From positions 1 to 10,596 of the forward strand of contig CAMLNG010000088.1 in the NCBI GenBank assembly GCA_946481195.1: a stretch of 10,596 nt of DNA, written 5' to 3'. The notes under the pieces are model-generated. The model did no database searches. It saw only the letters and a program-made list of their open reading frames with translations, and was not told where the DNA came from. This document shows positions 8,288 through 10,596 of the stretch, piece after piece; the first letter of the stretch is position 1; the number at the start of each line of letters is the position of its first letter. The stretch comes from an uncultured Chromatiaceae bacterium. GTDB taxonomy: Bacteria > Pseudomonadota > Gammaproteobacteria > Enterobacterales > Alteromonadaceae. A program made the position numbers and the translations under genes.

Positions 8288-9757
8288 ATGCGATTTTTTC
8301 TGACTGTTTTGCTGTGGATTTTGCTGTTGACCGGTTGCACGCCGGCGCCGGCACCTATGCATTTACATCAGATTTATCAAAGAGATACGATTCGTGTTGG
8401 TATTTTAAATGGCCCTACCAGTTATTTTGTCGGCCCGGATGGCGCCACCGGATACGAATATGAGCTGGCGCAGGCGTTAGCTGACAAACTGGGCGTGAAA
8501 CTCGAACTGGTGCCTGCGTTTTTTATCGATGAGCTGTTAGTGAAACTCAGTAATGGCGATATTGATTTAATCGCCAGCGGTTCCACTATCTCTGAAGCGC
8601 TGCAGCAAAAATACCGGCTGGCGCCGGCTTATCAGCTGGCCGACGAAGTACTGGTATTTGGCCAGCAAAAGCGCCGGCCGAAGTCACTGCAGGATTTGTC
8701 CGGTCCTATCGTGGTGCTCAAAGGTTCCAGTCAGGCTGAAACGCTGCTGGCACTGAAAACCACTGAACCGCAGTTACAAATTGAACTCAACGACACCGAC
8801 GACCCAACGGAGCTGCTGCAAAAAGTCGCTGAAGGCAAGATCGCCTACACCCTGGCCGATTCCCACATGTTGGCGATTAATCAGCGTTTTTATCCCAACC
8901 TCGGCGTGGCTTTAACGCTGAAACGTCAGCAACCAGTCGCCTGGCTATTGCCTAAAAATAATGACGATTCGCTATACGCTGTGCTGATCGAATTTTTTGG
9001 CCGCAGCTACGAAGGCGCAGATTTACTGACGCTGGAAGATAAATATTTTGGCCATGTGCGCCGTTTTAACTATGCCGACACGCTGGATTACATCGAAGCC
9101 ATAGACCGAACCCTGCCGCGCTATAAAAACATCTTTGAACAACATGCCGGTGCGCTGGACTGGCGCTTACTGGCGGCACTTGCCTATCAGGAATCACGTT
9201 GGGATCCCAAAGCGCGCAGCCCGCAGGGCGTGGTCGGCATGATGATGTTAACTGTCGATACCGCCAACCTGATGAAAGTCTCCAGCCGGGTTGATGCGGC
9301 GCAAAGCATCAGAGGCGGCAGCCGTTATCTGCAGCGGATGCTGGACCGGTTGCCAGAGCGCATCCCGATGCCGGACCGGCTCTGGTTTGCTTTGGCGGCT
9401 TATAACCTGGGCCTGAGTCATGTCGAAAGCGCACGTTTATTAACGGAAAAAGATGGCGCCAACGCTGACAACTGGGCGGAAGTGAAACAGCGGCTACCGC
9501 TATTGCGCCAGCGCAAATATTACCGGCAAACCCGCACTGGTTATGCCCGCGGTGATATGGCAGTGTATTACGTCGAAAATATCCGTCGTTATTACGACAC
9601 GCTGCTGTGGGTCGATGAGCGCAAACAGGCGGAGCTGAAACAAAAATCGGCGCCGGCGGCTGTGACGCCGGCCAGCAATAAAAAACCGGCCCCGGTGAAA
9701 AAAACAACACAGAAAGCCAACACAGCAAGCAAAAAATCTGAACCAAAACAGCAATAA
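8288..9757 (+). CDS. mltF: Membrane-bound lytic murein transglycosylase F
   Basis: MltF cleaves peptidoglycan glycan strands non-hydrolytically, leaving 1,6-anhydromuramic ends. The 489-residue protein begins with a lipoprotein signal, a hydrophobic run then the lipobox LTGC with Cys17; Thr follows the Cys, which predicts outer membrane anchoring on the periplasmic side. Residues about 33-255 are a type 3 periplasmic-binding domain (TIRVGILNGPTSYF, GYEYELAQALADKLGV), known as a regulatory module in this family. Residues about 275-440 are the SLT domain with catalytic Glu302 (LAYQESRW), GVVGMMMLT (314-322) and AYNLG (371-375). The C-terminal 40 or so residues are a low-complexity tail of Lys, Pro, Ala and Thr, unlike the E. 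coli tail. The ATG is preceded by AGAGGT. The gene is divergent from purL and is followed by a small ORF on the same strand. Confidence 0.95.
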   Translation: MRFFLTVLLWILLLTGCTPAPAPMHLHQIYQRDTIRVGILNGPTSYFVGPDGATGYEYELAQALADKLGVKLELVPAFFIDELLVKLSNGDIDLIASGSTISEALQQKYRLAPAYQLADEVLVFGQQKRRPKSLQDLSGPIVVLKGSSQAETLLALKTTEPQLQIELNDTDDPTELLQKVAEGKIAYTLADSHMLAINQRFYPNLGVALTLKRQQPVAWLLPKNNDDSLYAVLIEFFGRSYEGADLLTLEDKYFGHVRRFNYADTLDYIEAIDRTLPRYKNIFEQHAGALDWRLLAALAYQESRWDPKARSPQGVVGMMMLTVDTANLMKVSSRVDAAQSIRGGSRYLQRMLDRLPERIPMPDRLWFALAAYNLGLSHVESARLLTEKDGANADNWAEVKQRLPLLRQRKYYRQTRTGYARGDMAVYYVENIRRYYDTLLWVDERKQAELKQKSAPAAVTPASNKKPAPVKKTTQKANTASKKSEPKQQ

Positions 9758-9765
9758 GACATTCC

Positions 9766-9806
9766 AACCCGACAAGGTCGCACCAGCAGTCTTGCTGATG
9801 CGGGTT
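9766..9806 (+). other. Stem-loop after mltF
   Basis: An inner hairpin CAGCA-GTCT-TGCTG (9784-9797) is extended across one mismatch by GCA/TGC, and an outer arm AACCCG (9766-9771) can pair with CGGGTT (9801-9806). The run after it (GATTTCCC) is a poor U-tract, so termination would be weak. It overlaps the putative -35 element of the downstream small ORF, so the two genes may be partly read together. Confidence 0.35.
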
Positions 9807-9820
9807 GATTTCCCTATAGT
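9792..9820 (+). promoter_or_regulatory. Candidate promoter of the small basic ORF
   Basis: TTGCTG (9792-9797) and TATAGT (9815-9820, five of six to the -10 consensus) are 17 bases apart. The predicted start near 9827 would leave a leader of about 20 bases containing AAGGA. The -35 matches at only three of six positions, so this is suggestive only. Confidence 0.4.
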
Positions 9821-9847
9821 GGCGGCATTCAGTTTAAGGAATCAGGC

Positions 9848-10021
9848 ATGTTAAGACGCAAGAAACCAAAGATGTTACGCAAACGCCGATTGATGGATGT
9901 GGGCTCCAGCCGGCGCCGGATTAAACGTAATATGGCGGTGTTGAAGCTGTTTCGCCGGCAACGTGAATATAATCAGTTATTGAATTCGCCTCTGTCTGCT
10001 GGTGTTGAGGCTTGTGTCTGA
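9848..10021 (+). CDS. Small, highly basic protein of unknown function (57 aa)
   Basis: ATG at 9848 opens 57 codons ending in TGA. A strong Shine-Dalgarno, AAGGA (9836-9840), stands seven bases upstream, and a promoter-like pair stands before that, which together argue for a real gene. The product starts MLRRKKPKMLRKRRL and has about 18 Arg/Lys against 3 acidic residues, nearly all in the first 40 positions; the last 15 residues are neutral. No signal peptide or membrane segment is evident. Such composition suggests contact with RNA, ribosome or DNA, but I do not recognise a family and assign no function. The last 49 bases overlap the 3' end of tadA on the other strand. It could be a chance ORF; the translation signals make that less likely. 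Confidence 0.6.
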   Translation: MLRRKKPKMLRKRRLMDVGSSRRRIKRNMAVLKLFRRQREYNQLLNSPLSAGVEACV

Positions 10022-10521
10022 GGTTCTGCACTTTTACTTCTGAGTTTCAGCGCTTTTTGTTCCGCCCGCCGTTTCTGAAAAAAACCAGATAACTGCGCCG
10101 CGCAGGCATCAGCCAGCACCCCGGCCGTCACGTCCAGCTGATGATTCAGCAAGGGATGACGCACAATATCAAACACTGAACCGCAAGCACCTGCTTTCAG
10201 GTCCGTGGCGCCATACACCAGCCGCTTCACTCTGCTGTGCACTAAAGCGCCGGCACACATAGCACAAGGCTCCAAAGTCACATATAAAGTACAATCCAGC
10301 ATCCGGTAATTCTGTAGCATTTGCCCAGTCTGGCGGATAGCCTGCATTTCGGCATGTGCTGTCGGGTCGTGGCAACTAATGGATAAATTCCAGCCCTCGC
10401 CAAGCACCTGGCCGTCTTTAACCAACACTGCCCCAACCGGTACTTCGCCGGCCGCTTCGGCTTTGGCGGCCAGCGCAATGGCATATTGCATCCAATAGAT
10501 GTCTTGTTCGGTGTGATTCAA
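9973..10521 (-). CDS. tadA: tRNA-specific adenosine deaminase (A34 to inosine)
   Basis: TadA deaminates adenosine 34 in the tRNA-Arg(ACG) anticodon to inosine, so that one tRNA reads several CGN codons. The fold and zinc site are complete: EVPVGAVLV near 26-34, His56-Ala-Glu58 (PTAHAE; zinc His and proton-shuttling Glu) and Cys86/Cys89 (LEPCAMCAGA). The C-terminus is longer than in E. coli, 182 against 167 residues, with a Lys/Ser/Thr-rich tail. TTG at 10521 is proposed as start: GAGG (10528-10531) lies six bases before it, and it places the active-site residues within one position of the E. coli numbering. ATG 10551 and TTG 10581 are alternatives, but 10551 sits inside a good extended -10 box. 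The gene is convergent with mltF and the small ORF. Confidence 0.93.
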   Translation of the reverse strand: MNHTEQDIYWMQYAIALAAKAEAAGEVPVGAVLVKDGQVLGEGWNLSISCHDPTAHAEMQAIRQTGQMLQNYRMLDCTLYVTLEPCAMCAGALVHSRVKRLVYGATDLKAGACGSVFDIVRHPLLNHQLDVTAGVLADACAAQLSGFFQKRRAEQKALKLRSKSAEPQTQASTPADRGEFNN

Positions 10522-10549
10522 CTTCAACCTCGTACTTTGCAACGGCGCC

Positions 10550-10577
10550 ATTTTAGCATATGGCCACAGTGCGTCAG
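10550..10577 (-). promoter_or_regulatory. Candidate extended -10 promoter of tadA
   Basis: On the - strand CTGACG (10572-10577) is followed after 16 bases by TAAAAT (10550-10555), preceded by TGC, so the extended -10 form TGnTAAAAT is present. Transcription would start near 10543, about 20 bases before the TTG at 10521. This excludes the ATG at 10551 if the promoter is the main one. Confidence 0.45.
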
Positions 10578-10596
10578 CCAAATTGACCAGATGTTA

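Overview
The window reads as a chromosomal segment of a gammaproteobacterium. PurL is the long single-chain form and is close to the enterobacterial protein along its whole length. It is followed by a divergent mltF and then tadA, a neighbourhood known from E. coli. Moderate GC, OmpW and a CvaA/CvaB-type exporter would fit the Alteromonadales/Rheinheimera area, but that placement is an inference from recall and not a measurement.

Layout. Positions 1-436 (+) hold the 3' part of an OmpW-family outer membrane protein. Its 3' untranslated region (437-552) has two abutting stem-loops and then an intrinsic terminator that can act on both strands, because the next genes converge on it. Positions 577-3929 (-) are a two-gene exporter operon. 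First comes an HlyD/CvaA-type periplasmic adaptor, then an ABC transporter with an N-terminal C39 peptidase domain; their stop and start codons overlap as TGATG. The C39 catalytic triad is intact, so the pair should cleave and export peptides with a double-glycine-type leader. No such precursor, immunity gene or TolC-like channel is visible here. Two tandem terminators (4054-4153) separate this operon from purL (4179-8072, -).

A 215 bp divergent region (8073-8287) carries a purL -10 box, an mltF promoter and several dyads between them. mltF (8288-9757, +) encodes a lipoprotein murein lytic transglycosylase. A 57-codon, very basic small ORF (9848-10021, +) follows it, with its own promoter-like elements and a good ribosome binding site. 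Its 3' end overlaps, tail to tail, the 3' end of tadA (9973-10521, -), the tRNA adenosine deaminase.

Most of the window is housekeeping: purine synthesis, wall turnover and tRNA modification. The accessory part is the exporter operon. The two items most worth pursuing are the exporter with no local substrate and the small arginine-rich ORF. I found no CRISPR array, insertion sequence, tRNA or rRNA. No stretch longer than about 215 bases lacks a gene.
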